The notes under the pieces: model-generated
What the model saw: the letters and a program-made list of their open reading frames with translations, nothing else
What the model was told of the DNA's origin: nothing
The model's database searches: none
Shown here: in pieces, positions 33,158-48,100 of the stretch
How the letters are laid out: each line of letters opens with the position of its first letter
How positions within the stretch are numbered: position 1 is the stretch's first letter
DNA from: Agelas oroides
Lineage: Eukaryota; Porifera; Demospongiae; Agelasida; Agelasidae
Assembly: GCA_949130485.1 (NCBI GenBank)
Contig: OX422203.1
Span: 4,617,178-4,681,177 of the forward strand
DNA length: 64,000 bases
Reading direction: 5' to 3'
Program-made: the position numbers and the translations under genes

Positions 33158-36100
33158 ATGCAGTCTACACCTGGATTCCCATGTCGTGGTAAGTATACAA
33201 TTGCATGGTTTCCAGTGTCATTGTGGATTGTATCTGACGCAGATGAGCATGCGTAAAAAGTGGTCTAGCTTTGGTGCATTCAAACTACAGTTTGCTGCAC
33301 AGTTGAATGGACAGAATCCGTGAAACGATTGAAACACCTTCTGCTAGTCTGGGAGGAGATACTGTCCATCAATAGGTGGTGTACATGCAAATTAAAACAC
33401 ATAGGTGTTAGCAATAGCTACATACAACTTGCAAAAACTACTGAATAATGATGTTTAGTTTGGCATCACTGGATCTTTGCTTGCACCCTGGACACTCTGC
33501 TAGCCGATAGTGTTTGGGCAGATGCTATCCATTAGCAGACTTGTGCCCCCTTGCTCCATGTTGTATGCTGATCTGATAGTCCAAAGTATTTATGTAACCA
33601 GGCCAACATGGCTGTGTGTGAGTCTATTGCTATTGAGAACATTAGATACTGTTGTAAGTATGTAATGTGGGCTTTGTAACACGGTGACTTAGCACAGTGA
33701 CAGTACCTGTATGTTTGCTTTGGTGTTCTTTATGTGGGACAGGCATTTCAACTTATGATTTTCCAACAGGCAGTGTGAGTTTGGATGCAAAAACTGATGA
33801 AAACTCTTGTGTTTTGACACCCCATACTACCAGCTATTGCAGTTCACCACTATATCAACACAGTTCACCAGAGAACACTGTCATGCATTCTCCTTCATCA
33901 CGGTACGTATGTGAAAGTCAGTGTACGTATGTGTATGTCCATGTTCTACTTGAGGCATTTAAGGTACAGGTCACAATAGTACATGGAGCTATCGAGTACA
34001 TCGATGTCTCCTTGACAGCTCTCCACCCCATTTTAGGTAAATTAAAGGTATGGTTCTAAGAGCCAATTCTCAAGCTTTGTACAAAAATTTGCACCCCTAA
34101 AAGTAACTCACTATTTTGTGGGTCAGTGGCTGACAATGACAACTTAAAGTGTGTGTATTAAACTAAGCTAGCTCTTTCACCATATCTCAATGCACCGGCT
34201 ATTACAGATTTCTGCCATTTAAGAAAAATCATAGTATGGTTTTTGTTGCTGAGATTATCACAAAATTTGACACAGGTCTACATAGGGCCAAAAACTCAGC
34301 AATTCATGCGCTACTACTATATGATAACGTTTTGTAGTTATGTCAAGAGTACAATTAATTTTGATCGGACAAACTTGAAGATTGGTCAAACATTACTTTG
34401 TATGTTTGTGGAAACACAATCAATTTTTTTGCTCTTTTTTTTTTACCAGCTGTATGTAAGATGCTTACTTTTCGTTATAGCTAGAATCAATTTTTCATTC
34501 TCAAAATACTGAAAGAACATGAACACAATAAAATTCCATGATGTCATGTGCATGTATAGGTACAAAAAGAGAACAGAGGGTATACATTGCTATAATTAGT
34601 CTGATTCGAGCCAATCTTCAAGGGAGATTGTCGAGTGTAAACTGATCACTGTCAGACCGCTTAGACTTCAGAGCTGGATGAGCACGTGTATCCTAGACAG
34701 TAAGCCTACTTGTCTTGTCTAGCCACCACAGATCCACTGCACCACTGCTATCCCACTGTGTGGCAAAAGTGGTGCTTCTGTACCTATTTGAACAATATGG
34801 TCAAGTTTGTCTTCACCCAGGCTAGACCGTCTCTCTCTCTTGATTATCTTCAATTGGGAGAAGACTCTCTCCAGGTGACCGTTAGACATGGGGAAACAGA
34901 AGAGCAGCTCCACAACCGAGAGGATAGAGGTCCACTTCCTTGTATGAAAAAGTTTCCACCATATTACGTACCATATAATCTTCTTAGACGAGGTTTTAAG
35001 TACCGTTTAGCATAGTCCACAAGATCATCCCATTCTTCTTTTACAAAAGAGCAGCTAGTCCACCTTTGCATTCTCCGATGGCACAGCAAACCGTGTACAG
35101 ACATTCTCCAGTGCTTCATGCCCGAAACTGGTATCCTCGCTTCTTTGCCATCCGTGTGTTGCAAGAATGGTCAGTGCATGCGTCAACAGGTCAGTGCTCT
35201 GTACCTTTACACGCTCATGCAAGCACTCCTGAACAGCATTTATGTATTCTCGATGGTCATGTTAGAGCCTCTTTGTACCTCTTTAAAGTCTACACCTTGA
35301 TATGTGACAGTCACACTGCCACTCTGACTTTCCTCTTTAATCCTGCCCATAACTTTTTTGACTGTTGGTAGGTCCTCCAAGGGAGCTTGTTTCAATTTTT
35401 CAACCATCTTAGAGGTTTTTAGGATAGCTTAATTTTCCTGACCGCACACACTTCATATTCCTGCAGAATCTTGCACAAGATTGCAGATGGCTTTAGAACA
35501 TCATGGAAAAAAGCAGATCCAAGAATCATTCGGGACTCACTCCACTTCATTGCGTATCCCTTTATAGCTTCTTGAGATCTTCAGCTAAAGTTGTCAGATG
35601 ACTAATGTAAGCTCCAAAGTTGTCAACTAGCCTTGAGTTCCTGTATCACACCCTCCAGCTCTCAACACTTTTTAGGTGATACATAATAGACAGGCATTAG
35701 CATCTCATCAATATGTTTGAAGGGTGTGCTATTCAAGGTATCTTTCAGCGAGAGCTCAAGCCTGTGTGCCATGCACCAAAAAACCTCAGTCAATGGTGCT
35801 GCTGTCTGAAGGTACCCTTTCACTCCACCATCAGCTATGTCTACGGGTCATTCCAAGTCATTACAACAAAAGCTTTCACATGACCGTCTCAGAATTGGAC
35901 TAAACTTGGTATGCAAGTAGTACCTTTGGTTTTGTGATGCCACACAAAATTTCACTCTCATAATGAAAAATGCAACTTTTAAAAAGATTTTTCGGCGCTG
36001 ACTGCTATTTAATTCCCTGTAACTTTGCCATTTTAGGTCACTTTGTAAAATAAATTACATCATCTTGCAGCTTAAAGAATGGGCTTTCACGTGGTATATT

Positions 36101-39100
36101 ATATGGCTTCATCCGATAAAGGTACAGAAAGACCACATTCTTTAAGCTTTGACTGTTGACCTCTCAAAAAGTACTGATTTTTTTTTCCTGATAATTTGTG
36201 TGGATACTCTCTAGATCCTTCACTAACAGCTGTACAAATCTTATTTTGGGGCTTCATTGGGATCAGGAGATACATACTGGTATAGAGTGGTAGCTATGTA
36301 GGCTATTTCAGTCCACTTCACTACATTTTTCCCCACCATTATGGCCTTTTGTCATGAGTTTGAACAATACAATCAATTCTAAGTCAGGTTAGTCATTACA
36401 CAGTAATACATTATTCATTATACAGTAGACTAAGTAAGAAACAAAGCACAAAATGAATAGAGTTTTCTTTACTCTGCTGTCATAATTTGAAACTTTTCAG
36501 AAGCAGTTGTAATTTCTTTCTTAGACAGAGTGTAAACACGGCCTGTTCTTGTTTGGGTGTCTCTAATCACTGGACTGGAATATGGAATGGAATATGGAAT
36601 GGAACGGTAGAATGGAAAATGGAATGGAACGGTTATTGTACACTGCATGGATAAAATATAGTACACATACGTACTATATTATCCATATACACAGTGACAT
36701 CTAACTTGTGTAGTTGGCGATGTTCAATCTAGGTTGAGCTACTTACTGTGACTTCTGGGGTTATTATCTCACCTTAGATCATGGTTGTAGTAAATGCTTG
36801 AATATGATTGGTCAACAGCAGGTGTTCTAAATCCCATAGAATACTTGTAAATTCTCATAGAACACCTGTAATTTTATTGCTTAGAGCATGAGGCCATTGT
36901 TTTGGCCTTACATTGTCAGTAGTATGTACATGGATTATGTATAAACAAATATTTTGATGTGTGTAAATACAAGTATATTTTGTGTAAATAAGCGAATTTT
37001 TGTTTTCTGTAAATCAAAAAAATTGTTTTTCCATTCGAGCGTATGCGGAAGTCCGGTTATTATCCGTACACCACCTCCGTGAGCAGCGCTGTCTTTGAAA
37101 CTGGCTGTGTTCTTCGAGTGAAGACAACGCTTTGAACAGCCGTTCGTTGTTCTCAGCGTGACCTTTCTTCACCAAGGTATATCGTAACCTGCACCCGTAC
37201 TTTCAGAACACAGGTGAGTTATAGTTCGATTGTCGAGGTGTGTTCCGTTCGCTCGGTTCGCTCTGCAGGGTAGCTAGCCCGACGGCTCTTCGTGTCCACA
37301 GCTTTCCGTCGCTTGTGATGGCGGTATTTGCTTCGAAAATATGCTGGAGTTTACAATAGTGCTAGCCATGATCTAAAAAAGTGAGACACTGAGACCAACG
37401 GGATCTACGCGATTTATAAACCCTCGGGCCCCCTAGTAGCGCCCTCGCTGCGCTCGGGACGCTACAGCCCGGGGGTCCTCGGGTTTCTAAATCGCGTAGA
37501 TCCCTTGGTCTCAGTGTCTAACTATTATTTAGAGTACAGCTAACTCATTTCTAGCAATTTGATTGGTCAATGAGAGGTAACTAAATCTGATAGTTACCTC
37601 TCAGGAGGTAACTATCAGACCTGATAGTTACCTCCTACAGAATGTCCTGTAAACAATAATAGCAAACATTGTCAACAATAATTTGTTTTTACAAACTGTA
37701 GATTGTTATTGCATACAAACAATAAATACAAGGTATAAACAATGCAGCTGCATGCCATTGAAGGTGAACTTTGAACCGTCTTTCTTCCTCACTCAGTCGA
37801 GTTCCTGAATTTAAGCGGGTTAGCTAGCCAGTGCAGAAATTTCTTTGGCTATAGGTCTGTTAGTTGACTGCAATATTCTTCTGTCCGGGGCTGTGTTGGC
37901 ACCACAGCCTAACGTAGTAGTGTGTAGCTGGTTTTTCGGGTGCTGCAGACACTTGGCAGCGAGTCAGCTGTGTCTTCGTTGCAGCGCAAGGCCTGGCTGT
38001 GTCTCAGATAAAGTGAGCACAGCACGTTAGTGGGAGGGGTGATTCGCGGAATCCATTGTGGGCGTGGTGTGCCGTCGAGTGCGGTCGGCGGGAGACAGTG
38101 AATGTCGCCGTTCGACTTCTTTGGTCGGCGGGAGACCGTGAATGTCGCCATTCGACTTCTTTGGTCGGCAGGAGACCGTGAATGTCACCATTCGACTTCT
38201 TCGTTGCACCGTTTGAGAGCTGAAACACTACAGTTTCGCCAAAATCCATCGTTTTCATCGTTTTCAGTGACTTTGCGTCGTATTTATAGCTGTTGCTATA
38301 CTCTAAATAAGTTAGACGCCTCGACCAATGGGAACTACGCGATTTATAGAAACCCTCGGGCCCTTAGTAGCGCCCTCGCTACGCTCGGGACGCTACAGCC
38401 TCGGGCCCTCGGGTTTCTAAATCGCGTAGTTCCCTTGGTCTCGGCGTCTAACTATTATATAGAGGCTGTATGAGCTAGTCCAGCGTTGCCGGCATACTTG
38501 TATCATGATGTCAAGGTCAGAAAATGGGGCTTTCCTGAATCCGTGTCTCCTGGACCCACTCCTGCTACTATGCAGCTAATGACTAGCTACAGTCCCATGC
38601 ACGGGGAGCACACTTAGAACTGTTAAGCAAGGCTGCTAAAAAGGTTGTGAGGCCTAGGAGTGACCGAGGCTCGATGTGCACAGACGATCAGCACTAATTT
38701 CTGCCATCACATTATTGTCCACAACGACATTCCATAACTCTGGCTTTGCAAGACTACATTAACTATTACCTGATGATGAGCTAACTACAGTACCATGCTT
38801 AGATATAGAAGCATGTGGGCAATGCCGACTTGTTTATAAAGCCTCTGCAGTGAGATAGCAACCCTAGAGATACACTAGGCAGTTCAACCTAGATTGAGCA
38901 GCACCAGTTACACGAGTTAGCTGCAACTGTGCAAATTCACCGTTCCATTCCATTTTCCATTCCACTGTTCCATTCCATATTCCAGTCCAGTGATTAGAGA
39001 CACCTGTTTTTGTTCTTGGACCTACAAGTGTTAAAATGTTATCCATTAGTACAGTACGTATGTCTTGGGTTCCTGGATATTTGTATGAACTGGAAGGCCC

Positions 39101-42100
39101 ATGTGGATGAAGAAATGGTAGCTTTACCTGACTGTCTTTCTGGATGATTTCTGATACACAAACCAACCACCACTTTCCATCACACAAGCATGTGACAAAA
39201 CCAACAATTGATTCTGGTGGAAGATCATTTGTTCTTAGAGTAACTCCCTCCTCCCTGGCAGCGTCTCTAACTTTACAATGTCAGCAGATGAATGTGGATC
39301 GTGTGCATAAGTGCTTGACGCTGAAAGGACGCACATAAATACGTTTGTAAATAATCGCTATTTCAGGCACTCGGAAGTTCACCAGTTGTCCTTCTAGTGA
39401 GTCATCGCCAACAATTAAGCGCCGCAACTAAACAGCCTAGAGTCATATACCGTCCTTTCCGAAATGCAAGGAAATGTACGGTATATTGTAGACATCTTAC
39501 TCTGCGAGCTACGTAGCTATTTACTATACGGCTCTGCTTCTGTCCCAAAATGGCCCCAGAAGCAATCTCAGAGCATCTAATTTCTAAAAATTTCCTTGGG
39601 GGAGCATGCCCCCAGACCCACCTAGTGTTGCATGCTTATGCTGACTTTGCATAACATCTAGGCCTGTTTTATAAGGGAGATGTGGTTCATTGATTGTTCA
39701 TGCATACATACACTTTGGACATCCACGTAGCCCACCTTCTGGAAATCCTGGCTACGAGCCTGCAATTCTAGGAAAAAACAGCTACACACCTAGCTTATAA
39801 GAGCAAGCCTTCATGTTTTCACATATTGTGATTCTTATGCAATGTAAGACCTAATTTTACGTAAGAAATTCAATTTCAGGAATTTACGATGAATCCAATC
39901 TAACATAAGGTCACAACCTAATTATTTTTCATACTTACGTAGTATTCGAATAATTACGGTACAAAGTGTGCAAAACCAGTGGTTAAAGTATTTTGGTTCA
40001 ATATTGTGTATCTAAATATAGCATCAAATACAACAGAACTGTGATCTTACTTACAGAGTGGGCCAAACCAGTTACACTTAGGATTAAAGTACTTTGGTTC
40101 GACGATATATGTATCAGCATGGAACCACTGTTTACATCCTGAATCCTGAACATTCAATCCATTTGGTCTCTGCCAGTGCAGTAGACACTTATCAGTTCGG
40201 TTGTTTTGATCTTTGCTCTTCGCCTTATCCTCTTAAGAGGGATGTGACCTTGTTCCAGGCATTTCCTGTAAAGTTCCCTCATTTTTGGCTGATCAAAACA
40301 GAACAGTCCTGGCTGTTTTCCAAACACAATAGATGTGACAAAAGCAATTGCGAACAACCCACAGTCATACCCCCCTGCCTGCATTTGTACATCCATGTGC
40401 TTTAACTCAACTGCTGGCTGAATTGCGTACAACCCACAGTCATCCCCCCCCTGCCTGCATTTGTACATCCATGTGCTTTAACTCAATTGCAGGCTGAATT
40501 GCGTACAACCCACAGTCATCCCCCCCTGCCTGCATTTGTACATCCATGTGCTTTAACTCAATTGCAGGCTGCTTTGTTGCAAGCAGAGAAGCTATTTGTG
40601 CTTTGCAAAGTGTTAGGCAGCAGGACTAAACTGAATCATACACTTCTACTGGCCAGATTTGAAAGTAAACTAACCATTTGCCGATGGTGATTTCTGTCAT
40701 AGTCTCTCTTTTGACGATCCTGGGCATTCTTTATGTTCGTGTTCGCTTTGCAGAAGAGTGTCGTCCTGAACTTGAGCATTTCTTCCTCATACTGACCAAC
40801 AGCATCTCGTCCTCAATTGGAAGAACTGGTTTCCTGCCACTTCCCTGCCTGCATGCGTGAACAGTAGATACCAGGCTCTTTTTCTCCTGACCAACCAAGA
40901 GCCTGGGTACGAGGCTAATGGGAATACAGGGAAAGTGTGAATCAAGATGCAGAAACTCGGATCGTTGGTTGTACCGTGTGGTTGGTAATTTTCGCAGGTA
41001 TAAAATTTCGCATAACAGGCCCAAATCAGGGTTTCAGAAATTTTCGCAGTTTTAGTTTTACGTAGCAGTCAGTGAATCTGGAACCTGTGCGTTGGTTAGC
41101 TACTTACAGTTGTCCTAACTCCAATAGAAGCCCGTCAGCGAGTGTGCCTTTGATGGCTATTTCTCAGGCCAAACGGGAAACAGACGAATGAACCGGACAG
41201 CGGCACATGATACTTTATACTTGATCTGGTTGTGCCAGTGTATTTTTTCTCCTCATACAGGAACAAAGAGCCGAGATTGTAACCTCTCTCCATAGATAAT
41301 TCTAGGCATTTGCTTAGCTTTAGCCGTCTAGGGGCCATGCAGTGACTTCCATTCATTCTACCGTAGGGCTTAGTGACCCAGTCATTCTATCCAAGTGCTG
41401 GATGACTGCCCCCTGGGTAAAATGACCCCCCATGCACTACTGCTCAATTTCAATTGCCAGTATACATACTTTTGCAAATTTTAATAACAAAACATATGAG
41501 GTGGACCAGATCTTGTCCAATCTTGTTGGCAAACTCCCGACCCTGGTCAGAGATGATGATTTGGGCATAACGAAAGTTACAAAATAGCGAACAGATGTAA
41601 TGGCTATGATGTTCTATTTACCTGCAGAACAGCTCATAAATGAAATGTGTAACTGGACAAACCTCATTGACAGAGGCAGTCTGAAGAACATCAATAACAG
41701 GGTTACAGGGATAATTATGCATGTAATTGTGATGTATGTTCAAAAAGTTTTTTGCAAAGAAGGAATACAAAAGAAGTCCAACCACCTAAAGCATCAGCTT
41801 ATTGATATTGTGAATGATGATGACGTACTCTTCCACTGGTCAATGCTTGCTATAAACTTAGATGCTTCCTATGATTGCTGAACAGTGGGTTACTGTTCGA
41901 GGATTTTCTTTCACATCTTGCCTATTCAGAAAAGCAAAGGAACACGCATGCAACTTGTAGATAGTGCATCAAACAGCAGTGGTATTGAGTGTACTCAGTA
42001 GGCTTTAGTAGGTACACATTTTGAAGCATAATAAAAATGAATTTAATATGTGATTATTATCATACTGAAATGCAAAGTGATTAACAGTTAACTTTCAGTG

Positions 42101-45100
42101 ACAATTAGATCGCCTCTTTCCAGGGGTCTGTTCTCCTTATTGGATTATACAACTTCCTTCATCTCACAACTGCAGTTTCCTGAGGCATCATTATGCCTAC
42201 AAAAGCTGCTCACTACCCTCAGTACCTGTGTGTTCTTGTAAACTTCAGCCACAGTTGGATTTCATTTGTGCCGCCCCTTTCGCGCTGGCAACCAAAGGAC
42301 TTCTCAATGGGATCTTGGCATAGTGCCTGACTCAGAGTTGATGTCACTCTGGGGAGAGAAAAGAGATAGGGGACAAGCTCCAGAAAGGACATTGCTGAAA
42401 TGGGCAAATACGTATTTAAAAAGAATGACTTCATTAGTTAGGAAATATTAACTTCACACTGTACCTGTTATCCGTAGTCCTAAAAGAGTTTCATGGCTGA
42501 GCAGCATCCTCTTTTTTTTGTGTGTGAAACCAGATCGACTCTCTACACCCTTTTCCCACTTTTCAAGGTATGGCAGAAATTCATTTTGAATGCACTGCAG
42601 GGAATCATCATTGTGAGAATAAGATATTTTTAGTGCATTCTATGTTATGATAATTTTTATATACCTTTAACCAGAAGTCATTGGAGGAACAGTAAGGCAA
42701 CTGGAAAGACTTTCGCTGAGTGACACCCTCAGTGTAGTTTCTTATGTTCAAAGAATCAAAAAACTTGTCGAACATGCTGGCAAACTTGGCACTTTCTTCA
42801 ACATCTGGCCCACCAGTCAGTTGTAGTGCTTTTGAAACTGGTTCGCTGAGTACCTACAAAAATAACAAGAAGTACATCAATAATTTTATGTTCACAATAA
42901 TTATTGCAATGAAGTTTCATGTTACCTGGGCAGCTAGGTCCAGTCGCATTTTTGAAAATGCGGTGAAGTAGATGTGCTCTGCCTTGAGCTTTGGGACAAG
43001 GGAAAGACCAGTGCCTTTGCCAGCATCACTAAGGTACAGGTAACAGTGAAAATTTACACGTAATCATTGTTTCAATTATTACAGATGATACTTACACACA
43101 GGTTGTGATTTTCTGATGCCCAGCAATTTCGGATTGTTTTCAGAAGATGTGGTGGGTCCGTACCAAGAAGCAAACAGGTCTCTTCCATCGGTGGCATGGA
43201 CATTTTGTACCACCTATTTGGAAGTGTGCAACCTTACTAGCCATCTGTTGACTGAGGCTTCATCAAAATTCTGAATTTTTGGGGGTAATATTTTACACTT
43301 ACCAGTGTCAAAACACAAACAGGCAATAACAAAATATCATGAATTAACCACACTTACTTTGAAGCCATATCTTTTCAGACGGTACACTGCTTCTCAGAAG
43401 AGCTCAAAAGGCAACTCACCACAGATACTCGCACATGGAAACTGAGCATATGGGATTTGCAGACTGGTGAAAAGCCTTCACACCATGAAGGTCATCATTG
43501 ATTTGGCAAGTGGCTTGTCAACATGGCTGATGTTGTTGATGTCACGTTTGAATATGAGTAAGTGCTCATTCACCTCACCAAGATCTGTGAAACCAATCAA
43601 GGTGCCAGTGTGTTTGTCGTAGACAAGATTCTCTGTGATATGCATCTTGTCAAGCAGTGGAATGACACTCTTCTGCCAGTCTTCGAGGGTGGTGCATGGG
43701 AGCAGCATGTGTCAGCTGCTCATCAACATTAGTAGAGAATCGTGAGCTAGATGCACAAGAATGGGTGTAGTCTCGAAGATTATGTTGTGATGGTAATGAA
43801 AGAACATTACGTGCACTTTTGTATGCCTTCTGCGATTGGTGTCACAGATACAGGCACCGTCTGATCATCAGTGGATGCCATCTCATGCCTCTGCAATCAC
43901 TCTTGGAAGATTGATCCTTCTTCAAAGCTGCTAGAGACTGCTGCTCCCAGAAAATACGTTTGAATCGATCTTCTGGGAGCTTTGCAATGGCACCTTGCTC
44001 ATTATTCATGGTTCTGCACAGGTGATTGTGGAGACCTATGTCTACACCTGATACCTTGACTTTGGGTGAGCCTCTCAATGAGTTGGTCACACTGCAATTT
44101 CGTCCTTCTGAGCTCACTGCATTGCTTCTTCATCCTCTCAATCTTCTGTCCATTAAGTAGTGGTAGTTCATGTGGCTAGTCAGATCAGCCCTCCTGGCTT
44201 CTCTTTCGGCTTGCGATGGCACATAGTGTGTTGCGATATTTTGCACACGTGTGGATGGCTCTTTTGAAGACAACAGCATTTCACACTGGCTGTGATGGAG
44301 TGTAGTATATAGTAAATCTGTGCTGTCCTTTTGAGCAACTGTTCTGGTACCTAAAAGTAAAATTATGCAGTCATTAAGTGCATAATGAATTAATTTAGCA
44401 ATGAAAGGCAGCAAAAGGATTAATGAAGATACCAACCTGATCAATCCAAAAGCACTCCACCCTGCTGCTCTGTCAGATACAGAAACTGCTGGTTTGGTTT
44501 GCCTACACAGACCTTCCCTTCTTCTATCTTTGCAATCACATCATTGACCCTGGAGAGCTTTGATGGGAATGCAATCTGGATGTTTTAGGGCTTCTGCATG
44601 GAAACGTGGTGGCTGACACTGCAGGCGACAAAAGAGCAAGCCTTGAACTGGTGTTGTTGAGCCTGTCATATCAACCCAGCTTTGGGGAAGCGCACTTGTT
44701 GCTTTCAATCTGGAGTAAAGCTTGGAGACAGTGCTCACATAAGCTGCAGTGAACGAAGGAAAAACTCACACTTGAGTTTGGTGATGATTGTACATCTGGG
44801 ACTTGTCTTGGGCAGCATACTTCTTCCTTTTATGATTCTTAGTAACATAGAAACGTAGTTCCTCCTCCCCATTCCTACTAATACTGGAAGAATAAGGTGG
44901 AATATGTTCATTACACAATTAATGCGAAATTGCCCAAAATACTAAAGCAAAACTTTTTACATTTAACAATTACTTTACCAAAATGTTTAACCCAATACAT
45001 GTACTATATTTTGCACTTGTCAAACTTTGGCAACTCTCTGTAAATAGTCTAACTAGTCCCACAAACAATGTACAGTAGTCAGTAATACATATTTGTTGTA

Positions 45101-48100
45101 ACAAAATTTATCACTGTATCTACCATAAACTCTGGTTATTAAGTGCACCTTGCTATTAGGCGCATATTATTTATTAGGCGCATGCAGTCTTCCTGGTCAT
45201 GGTATCATTTATTTAGCGCATGTGCAAAAGTACACGATAGCGGCAAGAGGTTGAGTGAAATCCATGGCATCAAGAACACACAGCACACTCGATGGTCATC
45301 CTGAAGTCAACCAAAGAAGAGCTACACAGGTTTTACCTGCTTTTGGCTAACACGTAGCTCGGAAGCCACACCCTTTGCGGCTTACAAGACTAGAACTGAT
45401 TTCTCCCAAGCGTGGAGCCCTGCATGAATACACGATGGATCCAAACTACGCTCTCTTTGAGGAGGATGGAGTCTTCTGATTTTACGTTGTACTCGCCAGG
45501 TGAGCGTGTCTTACGATCTACCGAACAGCACCAGAAAGCTGCGTGTCATGTCTACCTGTTGGGCGTGGCTTTAATTATTGAAGCCTTTATTTAGCGCATA
45601 TCCTCTATTAGGCGCATGTTTGCCTACCACTTACGCTCATAAGCGCATGCGCTTATTAACCAGAGTCTACGATAATTCGATGTCCTAGTCTAATCCTTCA
45701 GACAAGGAGCTACTATTCCAGACTTGATCACAACATATCTCTAAATGTTATAGCATATTTGATATACTGTATAACCTGAAATATTGGCGGTCTTTAAATT
45801 TGTCGATTTGGGTGTAAAGAATATTGGCGGAATTGGCAGTTGCCCCCCAAGCAGCGTATTACGTCATCATAAATATTGTGCAACGCTATTCACCTCCTTT
45901 ATTTTTCATCAGGGTGTAGGGGAGAGTCTGGGAATGCAGTTAGACATGGCTCTGAGCAAGTGTACCTGTATTTGGTACAGTTCAAACATTTAACTTGAAG
46001 CAACTTGGCTTTCTCTTTGTTTGATTTGGTTTTGTTTTTCTATGAGTTGCTTGAAGGCTTCATCTTAAGAACGATAAAGGTTCTTTGTTACAACATCATA
46101 CATGTCTTTGTTGTGTGAGCTAGGGTGTGTGCCCATGAATTTGCATGAATAGCCCTACAAGGTTTATGAGTGCACATATATAGGGTGTTAGCTCTTTTGA
46201 TTGGTGACCACAGAAAATCTTGAGCCCCATTCTCTGGCTTGGCATTCAGAGTTTTTAATTACAGCTGGTGAAAGATCATCGCCTCCTGAAAAGAAGAGCA
46301 TCTTCAGCTGTATTAGTTTGTCTCACAGATGCTGGATTTCACTTGATTCATTGCATGGGAAGTTTGGAAATGATGATCATGTTGCGAAAAACTTTCAGCT
46401 TTTCAGAACCAGTAAGCTATCTTGACTTAAGCGATTTTGATGTCCTGCCTACATAAAACTCGATGCCAGGAATTCCAACACCTTTGAAAAATTTTTTTAT
46501 GTGTTTTTGTACTTGGTAATATCAAAACTTGGTAATATCAAAACTTGGTAACATCACAACTTGGTAACATCAAAAGTTGGTAATATCAAAACTTGGTAAC
46601 ATCAAAAGTTGGTAATATCAAAACTTGGTAACATCAAAAGTTGGTAATATCAAAACTTGGTAATATCAAAACTTGGTAACATCAAAAGTTGGTAATATCA
46701 AAACTTGGTAATATCAAAACTTGGTAACATCACAACTTGGTAACATCAAAAGTTGGTAATATCAAAAGTTGGTAATATCAAAACTTGGTAACATCAAAAC
46801 TTGGTAATATCAAAACTTGGTAACATCAAAACTTGGTAACATCAAAAGTTGGTAACATCAAAACTTGGTAACATCAAAACTTGGTAATATCAAAACTTGG
46901 TAATATCAAAACTTGGTAATATCAAAACTTGGTAACATCACAACTTGGTAATATCAAAACTTGGTAACATCAAAACTTGGTAACATCACAACTTGGTAAT
47001 ATCAAAACTTGGTAATATCAAAACTTGGTAACATCACAACTTGGTAATATCAAAACTTGGTAACATCAAAACTTGGTAATATCAAAACTTGGTAATATCA
47101 AAACTTGGTAATATCAAAAGTTGGTAATATCACAACTTGGTAATATCACAACTTGGTAATATCAAAACTTGGTAATATCAAAACTTGGTAACATCAAAAG
47201 TTGGTAACATCAAAACTTGGTAATATCAAAACTTGGTAATATCAAAACTTGGTAACATCAAAAGTTGGTAACATCAAAACTTGGTAACATCAAAACTTGG
47301 TAACATCAAAACTTGGTAATATCAAAACTTGGTAATATCAAAACTTGGTAATATCAAAACTTGGTAATATCAAAAGTTGGTAATATCAAACTTGAAAACC
47401 ACTTAAGTTTGTCAATTGAGTTTTGTCCAGCAGGACATCTGAAACAGATGAAAACATATGTACTGCTAGCAACATCTATCTCTGTGGCATAGCCAAAAAC
47501 CTAGATGGTACTCAATATGAAAGTTGACTCCATTTACGTCAGTACTGTGTAGTCTTTGAACTTCTGCATTGATGTCACTCTAAGCATTGTTTACAGATTC
47601 ATACTTCTTTGGCTCCTTGAACACAGCAAAAATGTGGTTTCCTTCACTTGAGCATGCTTTTTGACCCTCATTTAAGAGCTAGAATGTATGTAAACATTAC
47701 TATGTGTACCGTAGTCTCGCGAAAAAGGGCCCATGGGCGGAGCACCTTGCAAGTCTGCCAAAGAGGGGGGTGGGTGCTCTTTCGGGTGTTTCCGCATTTA
47801 ACCATGAAAGAGCACCCATGTCATGTTTACTGCGACTCGATCTCCTTGGAGCAAGTGAGTGGACAAGCAATAGTGGGCAACAGAATAACCAGCGGCTTTG
47901 AAGTCGAGTCCTGACGGCACACAACACTCTGAATGGCACCACATCACCGTGAGCATGGTGTAGCTCGCAGTGCACACCGCATTAGCTACGTCCGTCTACG
48001 CAAAGATGCCTTGTAGCAACTTTCGGTTAAGTAGTACACAAAGTTTCTTACCTCAGATACGCATACTGTGCTTCTCAAACTCCACGCGAAGCTCGCTCCA

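Noticed and set aside
38004-38258. Several overlapping frames over the 40-bp repeat
   Set aside because: Explained by the tandem repeat unit; no other coding signal.
46511-47390. CRISPR array
   Set aside because: No unique spacers; a simple head-to-tail 16-bp minisatellite in an animal genome.
47648-47975. Overlapping frames over the TA-flanked element
   Set aside because: They span the element border and are not shared with the 20.3 kb relative.
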